Shown here one piece after another: positions 19,027-26,834 of a stretch of 64,000 bases of DNA. The notes beneath the pieces are model-generated. The model saw nothing but the letters and a program-made list of their open reading frames with translations. It made no database searches and was not told where the DNA came from. This DNA is from Rheinheimera maricola (GTDB taxonomy: Bacteria; Pseudomonadota; Gammaproteobacteria; Enterobacterales; Alteromonadaceae), in assembly GCF_016918075.2 (NCBI RefSeq), contig NZ_JAERPS020000003.1:310001-374000 (forward strand). The letters run 5' to 3'. Position numbers and translations under genes: made by a program. The first letter of the stretch is position 1. Each line of letters begins with the position of its first letter.

Positions 19027-19045
19027 CGCTCGCCTTCTGCGAGCG
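19027..19045. terminator. Weak hairpin between msrA and btuB
   Basis: Seven-pair stem CGCTCGC / GCGAGCG with a five-base loop between the converging msrA and btuB genes. No long T run follows on either strand, so the terminator role is tentative. Confidence 0.35.
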
Positions 19046-19055
19046 CCTGATAGCA

Positions 19056-20819
19056 CTATTGTGGTGTGAAATTGATGCTGATACCAAAGTTTGCACCTGC
19101 CGTAGCGTAACCGGCGCTGCTCTGGTAACGTTTATCAAACACATTATCTAGTTTTACACGCAGCACAAACGCCGAGCTAATCTGATAGTTCCCTCCAAGC
19201 CCCCATAAGGTAAAACCTGCCAGATTAGCAACCGGTGCAAAAGCCCCCTGATAGGTCTCACTTTGATAATCACTGGTTACAAAGACCGACCAAGTATCGC
19301 TGTCGTAACTGCCTCGCCAATTTAAGGTGTGCTCTGGCCTGCGCTCTAACTTCAAGCCCGTGCTGCGATTTTGTGTATGCAACCAGGTGTACGCCAGTTG
19401 ACTGTGAAACTGATGCCACTGCTGCGACAGGCTGAATTCAATACCACGAATACTGGCTAGTAAGACGTTTTCGGCCTGCTCTACCCCTTGGATAAGGTTG
19501 GTAACTTCGCGATCAAACCACGCGAACTGAAGATTCAGGCCGGCATGTTTATAACGCAGCGCAAGCTCATCTGACATAGACTGTTGTGGCTTGAGTTCAG
19601 GGTTAGCAAAACCAGGAAAATACAGTTCGTTGAAACTTGGCGCCTTAAACGCTGTGCCGCGGCTGGCACGCACCAACCAATACGGTGAAAATTGATAACC
19701 CGCCGCCAGCTGCCAGGTGTTGTTGCCACCATACTGATCAATCAGATCCCGGCGCAGCACCGCTTCCAGCTGCAGCGCATCCTGTTGATATTCGGCACCG
19801 GCAAACAAAGCCCGGTTGATGCGGCTATCCTGTTCATAGTCTGGAGCGGCTTTGCTCACCTGCTCTTGATACCAGTTTATGCCTGCCAGCAGGCGCAGTT
19901 TAGTCGACAGATCGGTTGTGGTTTGATAGTTAAACTCATCACGCCGAGTGTTAAACGGGCTGCGGGAGTCGGGGCCAAACGTTGTTTCCCGGTCCAGATT
20001 CCGGCTGACTTGCGCCTGATGCAACCATTGACCGAACTGCTGCTGCCAACCCAGTAGATAGGCACGGCTTAAGGTGTCAGCCTGATCTTCACTACCCCAG
20101 GCGGTATCAAACTGATACAAGCCCGAGTTAACATCAGCCTGCGCTGTTAGTTGGCCCAACGCCGTTTGGTAATCGGCCGCCAGCTTGAAAAACTTCTGCT
20201 CATAGCCGTCGCTGTCAGGATCTAAATCTTCGCGTACATTAAAACCATCAGAGCGACTGACGCCTGCTGTAGAGCGCAGTGTCAGCTGTTCGGCACTGTG
20301 GCTTAGGCTGATATCTGTGCCAGCCTGACCGAAACTGCCGATATTCGCGTTTAGTTCAACGGCCTGCGCGCGGCGGGTACTGATAGCAATCACACCCGCT
20401 AAAGCATCTGAACCGTACCATGCCGCCCGTGGGCCACGTATCACTTCGATGCGTTCAATCAACTCCAGTGGCAACATCGCCAGTGATTTATAGCCCAAGG
20501 TGGCCGAGCCTGTGCGCACACCATCTATCAGTACCAGGGTATGACCGGTATTGCCGCCGCGAATATAAACACCGCTGCTTTGACCGCGGCCACCATCGCG
20601 GGACAGGTTAATTCCGGGCAACTGTGCTAACAAAGCAGGCAAATCGGTGGCATGACGCGCAACAATGTCTTCACGCTCCAGCACGGTGATACTGGCAAGC
20701 ACATGCTGTTGTTCTGAGGCACTGCGATTGGCGTAAATACTAATGTGTTCGATATCCTCAGCATATGCTGAGACAATACAGGTAGCGACAAGCATCGCCC
20801 CGAAACTAGGTTTAAACAT
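19056..20819 (-). CDS. btuB: TonB-dependent cobalamin receptor BtuB
   Basis: About 587 residues from the ATG at 20819 (MFKPSFG), which has GGAG six bases upstream. A longer open frame exists, but its first 40 codons are riboswitch sequence. Signal peptide of about 21 residues, then a plug domain (VLEREDIVARHATDLPALL; IRGGNTGHTLVLIDGVRTG) and a 22-stranded barrel (RASRGTAFKAPSFNELYFPG is a typical receptor motif). BtuB imports vitamin B12 across the outer membrane using TonB energy. The upstream cobalamin riboswitch supports this substrate. No btuF/btuC/btuD genes are adjacent. Confidence 0.92.
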   Translation of the reverse strand: MFKPSFGAMLVATCIVSAYAEDIEHISIYANRSASEQQHVLASITVLEREDIVARHATDLPALLAQLPGINLSRDGGRGQSSGVYIRGGNTGHTLVLIDGVRTGSATLGYKSLAMLPLELIERIEVIRGPRAAWYGSDALAGVIAISTRRAQAVELNANIGSFGQAGTDISLSHSAEQLTLRSTAGVSRSDGFNVREDLDPDSDGYEQKFFKLAADYQTALGQLTAQADVNSGLYQFDTAWGSEDQADTLSRAYLLGWQQQFGQWLHQAQVSRNLDRETTFGPDSRSPFNTRRDEFNYQTTTDLSTKLRLLAGINWYQEQVSKAAPDYEQDSRINRALFAGAEYQQDALQLEAVLRRDLIDQYGGNNTWQLAAGYQFSPYWLVRASRGTAFKAPSFNELYFPGFANPELKPQQSMSDELALRYKHAGLNLQFAWFDREVTNLIQGVEQAENVLLASIRGIEFSLSQQWHQFHSQLAYTWLHTQNRSTGLKLERRPEHTLNWRGSYDSDTWSVFVTSDYQSETYQGAFAPVANLAGFTLWGLGGNYQISSAFVLRVKLDNVFDKRYQSSAGYATAGANFGISINFTPQ

Positions 20820-20865
20820 GAGAACTCCGAAAATGTGCCCACCGCACATTTGAACAGTAGTGGAA

Positions 20866-21020
20866 TTTTTCGGGCCGGTCTCCGGGCTGACAACCTGCTT
20901 GCGCCTGCACTCGCCTTCCCATCTTGCGACAGTGGCCATGAATGCAGCTCAGTTGTTTACCGTTGCGGGGGCAGCTCTGGTTTTACACCAGATTCCCGTT
21001 TACCTGCAGTTAACTGCAGC
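20866..21020 (-). promoter_or_regulatory. Cobalamin (AdoCbl) riboswitch controlling btuB
   Basis: On the minus strand the leader carries the conserved cobalamin elements in order: GGGAATCTGGTG, GCTGCCCCCGCAACGGTAA, CACTGTCGCAAGATGGGAAGG, and the B12 box AGCCCGGAGACCGGCC (20873-20888). After the B12 box a hairpin AAATGTGC / GCACATTT and a competing CCGAAAA / TTTTCGG pairing sit directly before the btuB Shine-Dalgarno, with no T run. This suggests translational rather than transcriptional control. A 16-bp perfect palindrome (21004-21019, CTGCAGTTAACTGCAG) marks the 5' edge and may form or compete with the P1 stem. Confidence 0.93.
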
Positions 21021-21030
21021 ACCAGAAAAA

Positions 21031-21051
21031 GCGGCTCCCTGACGGAGCCGC
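21031..21051 (-). terminator. Hairpin plus T run at the 5' edge of the btuB leader
   Basis: GCGGCTCC / GGAGCCGC (8 pairs, 5-base loop) followed on the minus strand by CTTTTTC. It fits a rho-independent terminator for the upstream yajQ gene. However, it begins at about the predicted +1 of the btuB promoter, so it would also form the very 5' end of the btuB mRNA. Confidence 0.6.
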
Positions 21052-21055
21052 GTGC

Positions 21056-21083
21056 AGTGTAGCCGTTGAAACGTAAAAGTCAA
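21056..21083 (-). promoter_or_regulatory. Predicted sigma-70 promoter of btuB
   Basis: Minus strand TTGACT (21083-21078), 16-base spacer, TACACT (21061-21056). Transcription would start near 21049-21050, just ahead of the riboswitch. Good match to consensus, lying in the yajQ-btuB gap. Confidence 0.55.
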
Positions 21084-21117
21084 TAGATATCCAGATGGCT
21101 AAATTAATACTAAATGT

Positions 21118-21600
21118 TTAGTCACGAAAATTTGTGAACTGAAATGCCTGCTCCAGCTCGCTACCGCGCACCAACGCCATGGCTTCTTGCAAGTCATCTC
21201 GCTTTTTACCGGTAACGCGCACCTGATCTCCCTGTATCGCAGCTTGTACCTTTAGTTTGTTGTCTTTAATCAGCTTTACCAGCTTTTTTGCCATATCGGT
21301 TTCTATACCTTGCAGCAGGCTCAGACTCTGGCTGTACGTTTTGCCGGAATGCACCACATCGCCCTCTTTAAAAGAACGCACATCCAGGCTACGCTTCACT
21401 GCCTTTGCAAGGAAAATTTCCAGCATTTGCTGCAGTTGAAACTCAGCTTCTGCCTGCATGGTTATAAGTTTTTCTTTTAAAGTGAATTCCGCATTTACGC
21501 CACGAAAATCAAAGCGGGTCGTTAATTCACGGTTGGCGTTTTCCACCGCATTCAGCACTTCCTGCTGATCAACTTCTGATACGATATCGAACGAGGGCAT
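21118..21600 (-). CDS. yajQ: YajQ-family nucleotide-binding protein
   Basis: A 160-residue DUF520 protein. The N-terminal [15 protein letters not shown] and the TTRFDFRG segment are hallmarks of YajQ. It has two ferredoxin-like halves and no membrane segment. Family members bind nucleotides or RNA; some plant-pathogen relatives bind cyclic di-GMP. It stands alone, divergent from the vanZ-like gene, and is followed by a terminator-like hairpin at 21031-21051. Confidence 0.93.
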   Translation of the reverse strand: MPSFDIVSEVDQQEVLNAVENANRELTTRFDFRGVNAEFTLKEKLITMQAEAEFQLQQMLEIFLAKAVKRSLDVRSFKEGDVVHSGKTYSQSLSLLQGIETDMAKKLVKLIKDNKLKVQAAIQGDQVRVTGKKRDDLQEAMALVRGSELEQAFQFTNFRD

Positions 21601-21694
21601 TTAGAGTCTCCTGTACTTAAGCCGTTATGTCTGCTGGTGATTATAACCAGAAAACTGCTACAATCCGAGCGACTTATGTTTTTAGGGGCTGGCT

Positions 21695-22051
21695 GTGTCG
21701 CAGGGTTTTTATCGCTTTGTCTGTTTGCTGTGTTTTTTGCTCGCTACTGCGGGTTTCCTTGCTGAACTTAGCGGCTACAGAATAGGTCACGGCATTGCTC
21801 ACCTGGATAAAGTAGCGCATTTCGGTATTTTTGCCATCCTAACATTATTGTTGTGGAAAGGTTTTAAGCTGCGCCCTGCATTAGCGTTTTTGTTACTAGG
21901 CAGCTACGGTGGGGCTATTGAGCTGGCGCAACATAATTTTACCCGCCGCAATGGTGATTGGTGGGATTTACTCGCCGACATCGGCGGCGTAGTCAGTTTT
22001 TATCTGCTAAGAGCCGTATGGCACAAATTCCGTCCTCGCAGTCAGCGCTAA
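21695..22051 (+). CDS. VanZ-like small membrane protein
   Basis: A 118-residue protein starting at GTG with AGGGG seven bases upstream. Four hydrophobic segments and the conserved DKVAHFGIFAILTLLLW and RNGDWWDLLADIGGVV stretches match the VanZ-like family (DUF2809-type short form). Function is unclear; no glycopeptide resistance genes are present. Its 3' end overlaps the next gene by 34 bp. Confidence 0.8.
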   Translation: MSQGFYRFVCLLCFLLATAGFLAELSGYRIGHGIAHLDKVAHFGIFAILTLLLWKGFKLRPALAFLLLGSYGGAIELAQHNFTRRNGDWWDLLADIGGVVSFYLLRAVWHKFRPRSQR

Positions 22052-22923
22052 GCTGGACCATTGTTGGCAAAGGCGCCATTGGACTCTTAGCCGCCTGCCG
22101 TTTGACACTGGCCAACTATCCAATTGGTCTATGGTTAAGACAGCCACTCGCCGTATATAGCCAATTCAAGGGCCAGCAATTTCGCTTCACGCCAGCGGTT
22201 ACCCCACTTAATGCGGTACTTATTCCGGTAAAAAGCTATGCCGTTATTGATGCTATAAAAGGTTTGTTACCTTTTTTAACGTCGAACGCGCAGCTGGTAA
22301 TAAGCCACAACGGTATGGGAACTATTAGCCAGATCTTACCGTTGTTGCAGCCTGATCAAGGGCTGTGGTTTTTAACCACCACCCATGGTGCATTAAAACA
22401 AGGTGTAAATCTATTCCATACCGGCAACGGACAAAGTGTATTAGCGCCATTAAATACGGCAGCCAAACAGCAAAGTTCTGTGGTGCACCGGGCGATGGAT
22501 GACGCGCTTGGCCCGGTTATAACAACTGAAAACATCGAGCCATTTTTGTGGCAAAAGCTAGCGGTAAATGCCGTGATAAATCCACTAACTGCAATTCATA
22601 ACTGCTCAAATGGGGCTCTGGCTGAAGCAAGATTTCAGCCGTTGCTTGACGCTTTAGTACTAGAAGTGTGTCAGATTGCCAGCGCAGAGGGTGTCGTATT
22701 AGAGCCAACACAGATACAGCAGAACGTTAGGCAGGTTATCCGCAACACGGCAGAAAATTATTCCTCGATGCAGCAAGATATCGTGCATCAACGGCGCACC
22801 GAAATAAACGCAATTAACGGCTTTATCGTTCAACAAGCCAGACACTACGGTATAACGGTGCCACACAATGAAAACCTATTGCAGCAAGTGCTTGAGCTTG
22901 AAAACCGGCCTTACGGCCGGTAA
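22018..22923 (+). CDS. Ketopantoate reductase family protein (PanE-like)
   Basis: About 301 residues from the ATG at 22018 (MAQIPSSQ), which has AAGAG upstream; an earlier in-frame TTG at 21958 would add an unconvincing basic leader. The N-terminal WTIVGKGAIGLLAACRL is a GxGxxG Rossmann motif, LVISHNGMGT follows the NADPH-binding half, and LWQKLAVNAVINPLTAI holds the conserved Lys and Asn of ketopantoate reductases. The enzyme would reduce 2-dehydropantoate to pantoate for CoA synthesis, although PanE-like proteins also act on other 2-oxoacids. It overlaps vanZ at the start and thiI (convergent) by 13 bp at the end. Confidence 0.82.
   Translation: MAQIPSSQSALSWTIVGKGAIGLLAACRLTLANYPIGLWLRQPLAVYSQFKGQQFRFTPAVTPLNAVLIPVKSYAVIDAIKGLLPFLTSNAQLVISHNGMGTISQILPLLQPDQGLWFLTTTHGALKQGVNLFHTGNGQSVLAPLNTAAKQQSSVVHRAMDDALGPVITTENIEPFLWQKLAVNAVINPLTAIHNCSNGALAEARFQPLLDALVLEVCQIASAEGVVLEPTQIQQNVRQVIRNTAENYSSMQQDIVHQRRTEINAINGFIVQQARHYGITVPHNENLLQQVLELENRPYGR
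22901..22921 (-). terminator. thiI terminator embedded in the panE/thiI overlap
   Basis: ACCGGCC-TTAC-GGCCGGT; on the minus strand it is followed by TTTTC. It encodes the last residues of both convergent genes and so doubles as coding sequence and terminator stem. Confidence 0.5.
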
Positions 22924-24383
22924 ACCGCTACGTTAGTAAAACCTTGCTCTTGTAAAACCACAGCTTGCAAGCGGCTCATTACGCCACGATCACAATAACA
23001 GTAATATTGTTTGCTCTGGTCCAATCCGACAAATTGAGATGCCAAGCGGAAAAATGGCAATTCAATTACCTGATGCCCGTCGACAGTCAACGGTTTGCTA
23101 TCGGTTTCTTCCGGACCTCTGATATCCAGCACTATGGCGTCTGCTGGCAGCTGTGCCAGCTCACTGATAACATGAGCCTGTTGCTCAGCCTGATAATCCA
23201 CGGTGCGAATGTCCAGCACTTTCGCCGTTTGCACTGCCTGTTGCAAAACACTGAAATCAAACTGTTGTTCGTTCGCCAATACCTCGGCTAATACCGCATT
23301 AACCGTTGGCTTTTTTGAAATAACGCCGCAATATTCCGGCATGCTTTTAGCAATTTCGTCAGCGCCAATTTTAATCGCCATATTGATAATTTCTTGCTTG
23401 TCCTGATAGATCAATGGCCGCAAGATTAATGTTTCAGTAACGCGGTCTATCACATTTAAATTAGCAATGGTTTGGCTGGATACCTGGCCTATACTCTCAC
23501 CGGTGACTATCGCCTTAATCCCAAGGCTTTCTGCTACTTCACTGGCAGCACGCATCATCATACGCTTTAGCACTACGCCCATTAAGCCGTTATCAATGGT
23601 ATTTAAAATCTGCTCTACTACCGGAGCAAAGTTAACACTGACAAATTTTACTTTGTGCGACGAGCTGTATTTTTGCCAGACAAGAAACGCCATTTCACGT
23701 ACGCCCGCTTCGTGCGCGGCACCGCCCAGGTTAAAAAACAGGTAGTGAGTGCGCAAGCCTTTGCGGATCATCAGGTAGCTTGCTACCGCAGAGTCATAGC
23801 CACCGGAGATCAATGACAATACATCAGACTGTGACGGCAGCGGAAAGCCGCCCATGCCCTGGTGCATTCTGCGCACCATGATCAACAAGTCTTTTTTAAT
23901 TTCCAGTGTAACAACCAAATCAGGTTTCTTAAGCTTCACCTTAGCACTGGCAACATGCTGATTTAAACCACCACCTATATACCGCTCAGCTTCAATTGAG
24001 CTGAATTCATGGTTGCCGGTGCGTCGCACCCGAACACTAAAGGTTTTGTTTTCCAGCTGTGGTGCGTACACCGCTAGTACCTGCTGAAAAATGTCGTGCA
24101 AGTCGCTAAAACTACTGGATTGCATTTCGGCAAAAGCAACAACGCCCGGAATACATTCCAGCCGTTCGATTAAGCGTTGGCGCACGGCTTCCTGGCTCGA
24201 TGCATCCCCACTACTGTCGCAGCGCACAGTAAGGTGATCAAAGTTGTTACACACTTCGACATTACTATCAACTTGCAACAAAATCGTTTTCAGGTTGCGC
24301 TCTAACAGCAACGTCTGGCGCTTTCGCACCGACTTACTTTTAATCGCAATTTCAGGGTGTAATTTAATCAAAAACTCAATCAT
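22911..24383 (-). CDS. thiI: tRNA 4-thiouridine synthase / thiamine sulfur carrier enzyme ThiI
   Basis: A 490-residue full-length ThiI with an N-terminal ferredoxin-like domain, a THUMP domain (about 60-165), and an ATP-pyrophosphatase domain with PP-loop LISGGYDSAVA (about residue 190). A Cys sits in MPEYCGVISKKP (about 350), and a C-terminal rhodanese domain carries YCYCDRGVMS (about 460). These two cysteines correspond to the E. coli pair used in sulfur transfer to tRNA U8 and ThiS, so the rhodanese extension is intact. It is convergent with the panE-like gene. thiL lies elsewhere in the window. Confidence 0.95.
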   Translation of the reverse strand: MIEFLIKLHPEIAIKSKSVRKRQTLLLERNLKTILLQVDSNVEVCNNFDHLTVRCDSSGDASSQEAVRQRLIERLECIPGVVAFAEMQSSSFSDLHDIFQQVLAVYAPQLENKTFSVRVRRTGNHEFSSIEAERYIGGGLNQHVASAKVKLKKPDLVVTLEIKKDLLIMVRRMHQGMGGFPLPSQSDVLSLISGGYDSAVASYLMIRKGLRTHYLFFNLGGAAHEAGVREMAFLVWQKYSSSHKVKFVSVNFAPVVEQILNTIDNGLMGVVLKRMMMRAASEVAESLGIKAIVTGESIGQVSSQTIANLNVIDRVTETLILRPLIYQDKQEIINMAIKIGADEIAKSMPEYCGVISKKPTVNAVLAEVLANEQQFDFSVLQQAVQTAKVLDIRTVDYQAEQQAHVISELAQLPADAIVLDIRGPEETDSKPLTVDGHQVIELPFFRLASQFVGLDQSKQYYCYCDRGVMSRLQAVVLQEQGFTNVAVYRP

Positions 24384-24630
24384 CAGGCAGCAGCATTCAT
24401 AAGCAGGAAAAAAACTGGCGCAGATTATAGCGGAACTTTAGTCCAAGACCTAATTTGGGCAATCAGGCAGAGCTTTTAAAAAGTAGTTCGAAGTTTATAC
24501 CTACTGACATCCAATAGCAGGAACCAACACGCCCCTGTGTTGCCTTTTCTCCCAACGAACCAAGTAAACTTTCAACTGTGTTAATAACTCCCATGACAAG
24601 CCTGGGCTTTGCGCTACCCTGCCAAGACAC

Positions 24631-24738
24631 GATATACCGGTATTAAATGATCAACAGCAACTAGTAGGCGTAATTACCTAGTCTGAACTTATCGCAACGT
24701 TGCTCAACAAAACGCTGGATAACACCAAACCGGTCTGA
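24631..24738 (+). pseudogene. Remnant of a CBS-domain protein
   Basis: Read from 24631 this encodes DIPVLNDQQQLVGVIT, a TAG at 24679-24681, then SELIATLLNKTLDNTKPV and TGA. DIPVLND...QLVGVIT.SELI is the classic end of a CBS domain, as in HPP-family membrane proteins with C-terminal CBS pairs. Upstream (about 24590-24630) similar sense continues only in another frame (PMTSLG), so a frameshift is likely too. The rest of the 24384-24769 gap shows no convincing gene. I read it as the decayed tail of a lost gene. Confidence 0.5.
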
Positions 24739-24769
24739 GTGTCAGGCCTGTTTAAAGCGTGCTACCTAC

Positions 24770-25392
24770 TTATTTGATATGATACGTATGGAAGAGCCCG
24801 TCGTGCCAGATACCAAAAAAATCTACAATGCTGGATTTTACTTCCCAGATTGACGTGCTTAGAGTACAGCTATGATGGAACGCTTTACCGCTAAGCAGAT
24901 AACAAAATTTGTAGCCTTCTTTTTCTTCCACTGGAAATTGAAACACATAAGTACCAGGTACCGGCTCGTTGTACAACATGCCATCAGCTGTACCACAGGT
25001 ATTACTTGTAATGAACATTGACTCTTTCGTTCCCGATCCCGTTTTATTGAAGGGATTACCTTGCAGATCTTTTGTACTGACAAAGTAACGGATCAACCAT
25101 TTAGGGAAACCATATTGCTTTGATTCCCCTCCTATCAGAATAAAAGCATTAAGCCTTTTTTCATCGAGAGTTATTTTTGTTTTTGCATAACATACAAGCG
25201 TAAATTGCTATTGGCTTGAGCTGCCGTACTAAAACTTATACTGCCTTCAAAATCAAGCCAGGCCGAAGTGTGATTTTCAACCCCATCCAGCTTGATCAAA
25301 GTGCCATCTGAGTAACGAGCATAAACTCCATTAAATTCAGGCAATTTGTTTGGGGCTCCACCACAGCCAGTAAGCAATAATATTACAGCCAT
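24770..25392 (-). pseudogene. Frameshifted lipoprotein gene (about 206 codons)
   Basis: Two open frames join if one base is re-read or restored in an A5 tract near 25174-25178. The upstream part (25392-25171) encodes a lipobox MAVILLLTGCGG and 60 more residues ending VMQKQK-stop. In the -1 frame the sequence continues ITLDEKRLNAFILIGGES...YFVSTKDL without a stop to 24770. The joined protein would be a lipoprotein of about 206 residues with two Cys pairs (SNTCGTADG; CYLLSGKAFHHSC). Function unknown. The signal peptide lacks the usual basic start and no good ribosome-binding site is seen, suggesting damage at the 5' end as well. Confidence 0.5.
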
Positions 25393-25450
25393 AGGCTAGG
25401 CTATTCGTGATCTACATTAGTTTTTAGGGCTAATATTGAATCCCACTAAA

Positions 25451-25768
25451 TTACTCTCCGTTAGAACCATTACCGACACTATCTGACTTACCTTCACGAG
25501 AATCCCAAAAATTTGATGCAATCATAAGCGAAAGTGCAATTGAAACAATGAAAGAGTAATCTCGCCATAAAACAACCATACACCATCCCATATTAGCATC
25601 ACATGCATCGACAACATTGATCCTGTCTGGCTTAAACATCATCATAAGGCCTCCGACAACATTTTTTTCCATTAAAATACCAAACATCCAACCCGCAACA
25701 AGGTCGCCTAAAATAAAGTATATAATTAGAAATGAAACAAAAAATCCAATAACACATTTAGCATTCAT
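25451..25768 (-). CDS. Small two-TM membrane protein, hypothetical
   Basis: I do not recognise it. The 105 residues start at an ATG with AGGT eight bases upstream. One membrane segment covers residues 6-28 (IGFFVSFLIIYFILGDLVAGW) and a second lies about 72-87 (FIVSIALSLMIASNF), with a Cys-containing loop between (DACDANMGWC) that would face the periplasm. The tail is polar and Ser/Gly-rich. It sits in an AT-rich stretch whose base use differs from the flanking core genes, which suggests horizontal acquisition. Confidence 0.55.
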   Translation of the reverse strand: MNAKCVIGFFVSFLIIYFILGDLVAGWMFGILMEKNVVGGLMMMFKPDRINVVDACDANMGWCMVVLWRDYSFIVSIALSLMIASNFWDSREGKSDSVGNGSNGE

Positions 25769-25866
25769 AAAAATTACCTATAAAAAATACTTAAAAAATT
25801 TTACATAAACCTGTCATGAAAATTTCGCTTCAGACGTTATTGCCTCCTGTTTTAACAAAGCCTTTT

Positions 25867-26064
25867 TCAAGCTTTTTCACTCAATTTAGGAATCATCCAA
25901 CCATAACGAAGGAAACCACCTGCAGCACCAAGCAGAAGAATTATTATCCAATCAGAAGCACCTCCACCAGTAAGTGCCCAAATTGATAATGGAACCAAGA
26001 TCTCAGGTAGCAGCAACGCAAAAACAACCCAAAAAAACCAGCTCCAAAATACTAACTCCTCCAT
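25867..26064 (-). CDS. Small two-TM membrane protein, hypothetical
   Basis: About 65 residues from the ATG at 26064, which has AAGGTG six bases upstream (a GTG at 26073 is less likely). Two hydrophobic helices (about 5-30 and 40-57) and a short basic end. Its composition resembles small phage or integron membrane proteins, but no family is recognised. It is the last of the small leftward genes before the sigma-factor locus. Confidence 0.5.
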   Translation of the reverse strand: MEELVFWSWFFWVVFALLLPEILVPLSIWALTGGGASDWIIILLLGAAGGFLRYGWMIPKLSEKA

Positions 26065-26154
26065 CTTTATCACCTTAATACTTGACTACCATGGCATATT
26101 GGTCCGGTTGAGTCTGCCCAAACCTTCCAATTTGGTATAGCCACGTATTTGCGC

Positions 26155-26173
26155 CAGGTTTTCGCAAAACCTG
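26155..26173. promoter_or_regulatory. Palindromic element upstream of the sigma-factor gene
   Basis: CAGGTTTT-CGC-AAAACCTG, a perfect 8-bp dyad with a 3-base centre, about 90 bp before the sigma gene. There is no T run, so it is more like an operator than a terminator. Its core GTTTTCGCAAA recurs upstream of the convergent lipoprotein operon (35290-35300). Confidence 0.4.
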
Positions 26174-26215
26174 AGAAAAAATATTTTCTTATCAGGCCTT
26201 AAGCGCAAAAATTTG

Positions 26216-26243
26216 TTGACCTACCGCAGAAAAATAATAAATT
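26216..26243 (+). promoter_or_regulatory. Predicted sigma-70-like promoter of the sigma/kinase operon
   Basis: TTGACC (26216-26221), 16-base spacer, TAAATT (26238-26243), giving a start near 26250, about 10 bases before the sigma gene ATG. Match judged by eye. Confidence 0.4.
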
Positions 26244-26260
26244 AAGGCTAGGTTAACTTA

Positions 26261-26806
26261 ATGGATTTCTGCATGCCTGCTGTTACAAGTGCCTCTTTTA
26301 CTTCTGAAAATGCTGCTAACTTATTTAACTCGCCCGACATTTACTTTTTGGTAAAGCAACTGGCACAAAGCCACAAAGCGGTAGTATGCGATGCCGATTT
26401 AGACTGGCACAACACCACCGCCCTGGTGCATGAGGTGTATTTAAAACTGCAGCAAAACAAAGTGGCGTTAATTACCGACGACGAGCGGGCGCTACTTAGG
26501 CAGCTAAGCCAGGTGTGCCGCTGCGTAATAGTGGACTTAGTGCGCAAACAGCAGGCTGAGAAACGCCAGCAGCAAGATGAGGTCGAACCCGCTGCGGCGT
26601 TAGATATGAAACTACTGCAACTAGATAAAGTACTTACCGAATTACAGCTAAGCTACCCTGAGCAGACTCAAGCTGCCTTACTGTACTATTTTGGCAAGCT
26701 TAACCGTGATGACATCGCCAAAGTGCAGCAGATATCACCACGCACGGTAGACAACTACCTAAACTTTATCCGCACCGCCGTTAAAGCTGAACTGCTCAGC
26801 GCTTGA
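26261..26806 (+). CDS. ECF-type RNA polymerase sigma factor (PF07638 / ECF43-like)
   Basis: A 181-residue sigma factor. Region 2 (about 25-95) contains TTALVHEVYLKLQ, the LVHEAYLKL signature of the PF07638 ECF group. Region 4 (about 125-178) has YFGKLNRDDIAKVQQISPRTVDNYLNFIRT, a helix-turn-helix. The acidic DxED motif that normally contacts the RNA polymerase beta' clamp is replaced by WHNTT (Thr52, Thr53). In the ECF43 sigma factor EcfP of Vibrio parahaemolyticus the missing negative charge is supplied by Thr phosphorylation from a neighbouring kinase; the next gene here is such a kinase. There is no anti-sigma factor gene. An ATG at residue 5 is a possible alternative start. Confidence 0.8.
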   Translation: MDFCMPAVTSASFTSENAANLFNSPDIYFLVKQLAQSHKAVVCDADLDWHNTTALVHEVYLKLQQNKVALITDDERALLRQLSQVCRCVIVDLVRKQQAEKRQQQDEVEPAAALDMKLLQLDKVLTELQLSYPEQTQAALLYYFGKLNRDDIAKVQQISPRTVDNYLNFIRTAVKAELLSA

Positions 26807-26834
26807 TAGTAAAACAATAAAAAGAAGCCTTACG

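Noticed and set aside
20820..20939. A 40-codon N-terminal extension of BtuB
   Set aside because: It translates the riboswitch and expression platform. The ATG at 20819 has a proper ribosome-binding site and signal peptide.
21004..21019. The CTGCAGTTAACTGCAG palindrome as a protein operator
   Set aside because: It lies at the 5' edge of the riboswitch and is more simply explained as part of its RNA folding, though a binding site is not excluded.
21695..22051. Glycopeptide resistance from the VanZ-like protein
   Set aside because: VanZ-like domains are widespread in bacteria without van clusters; no vanA, vanH or vanX relatives are nearby.
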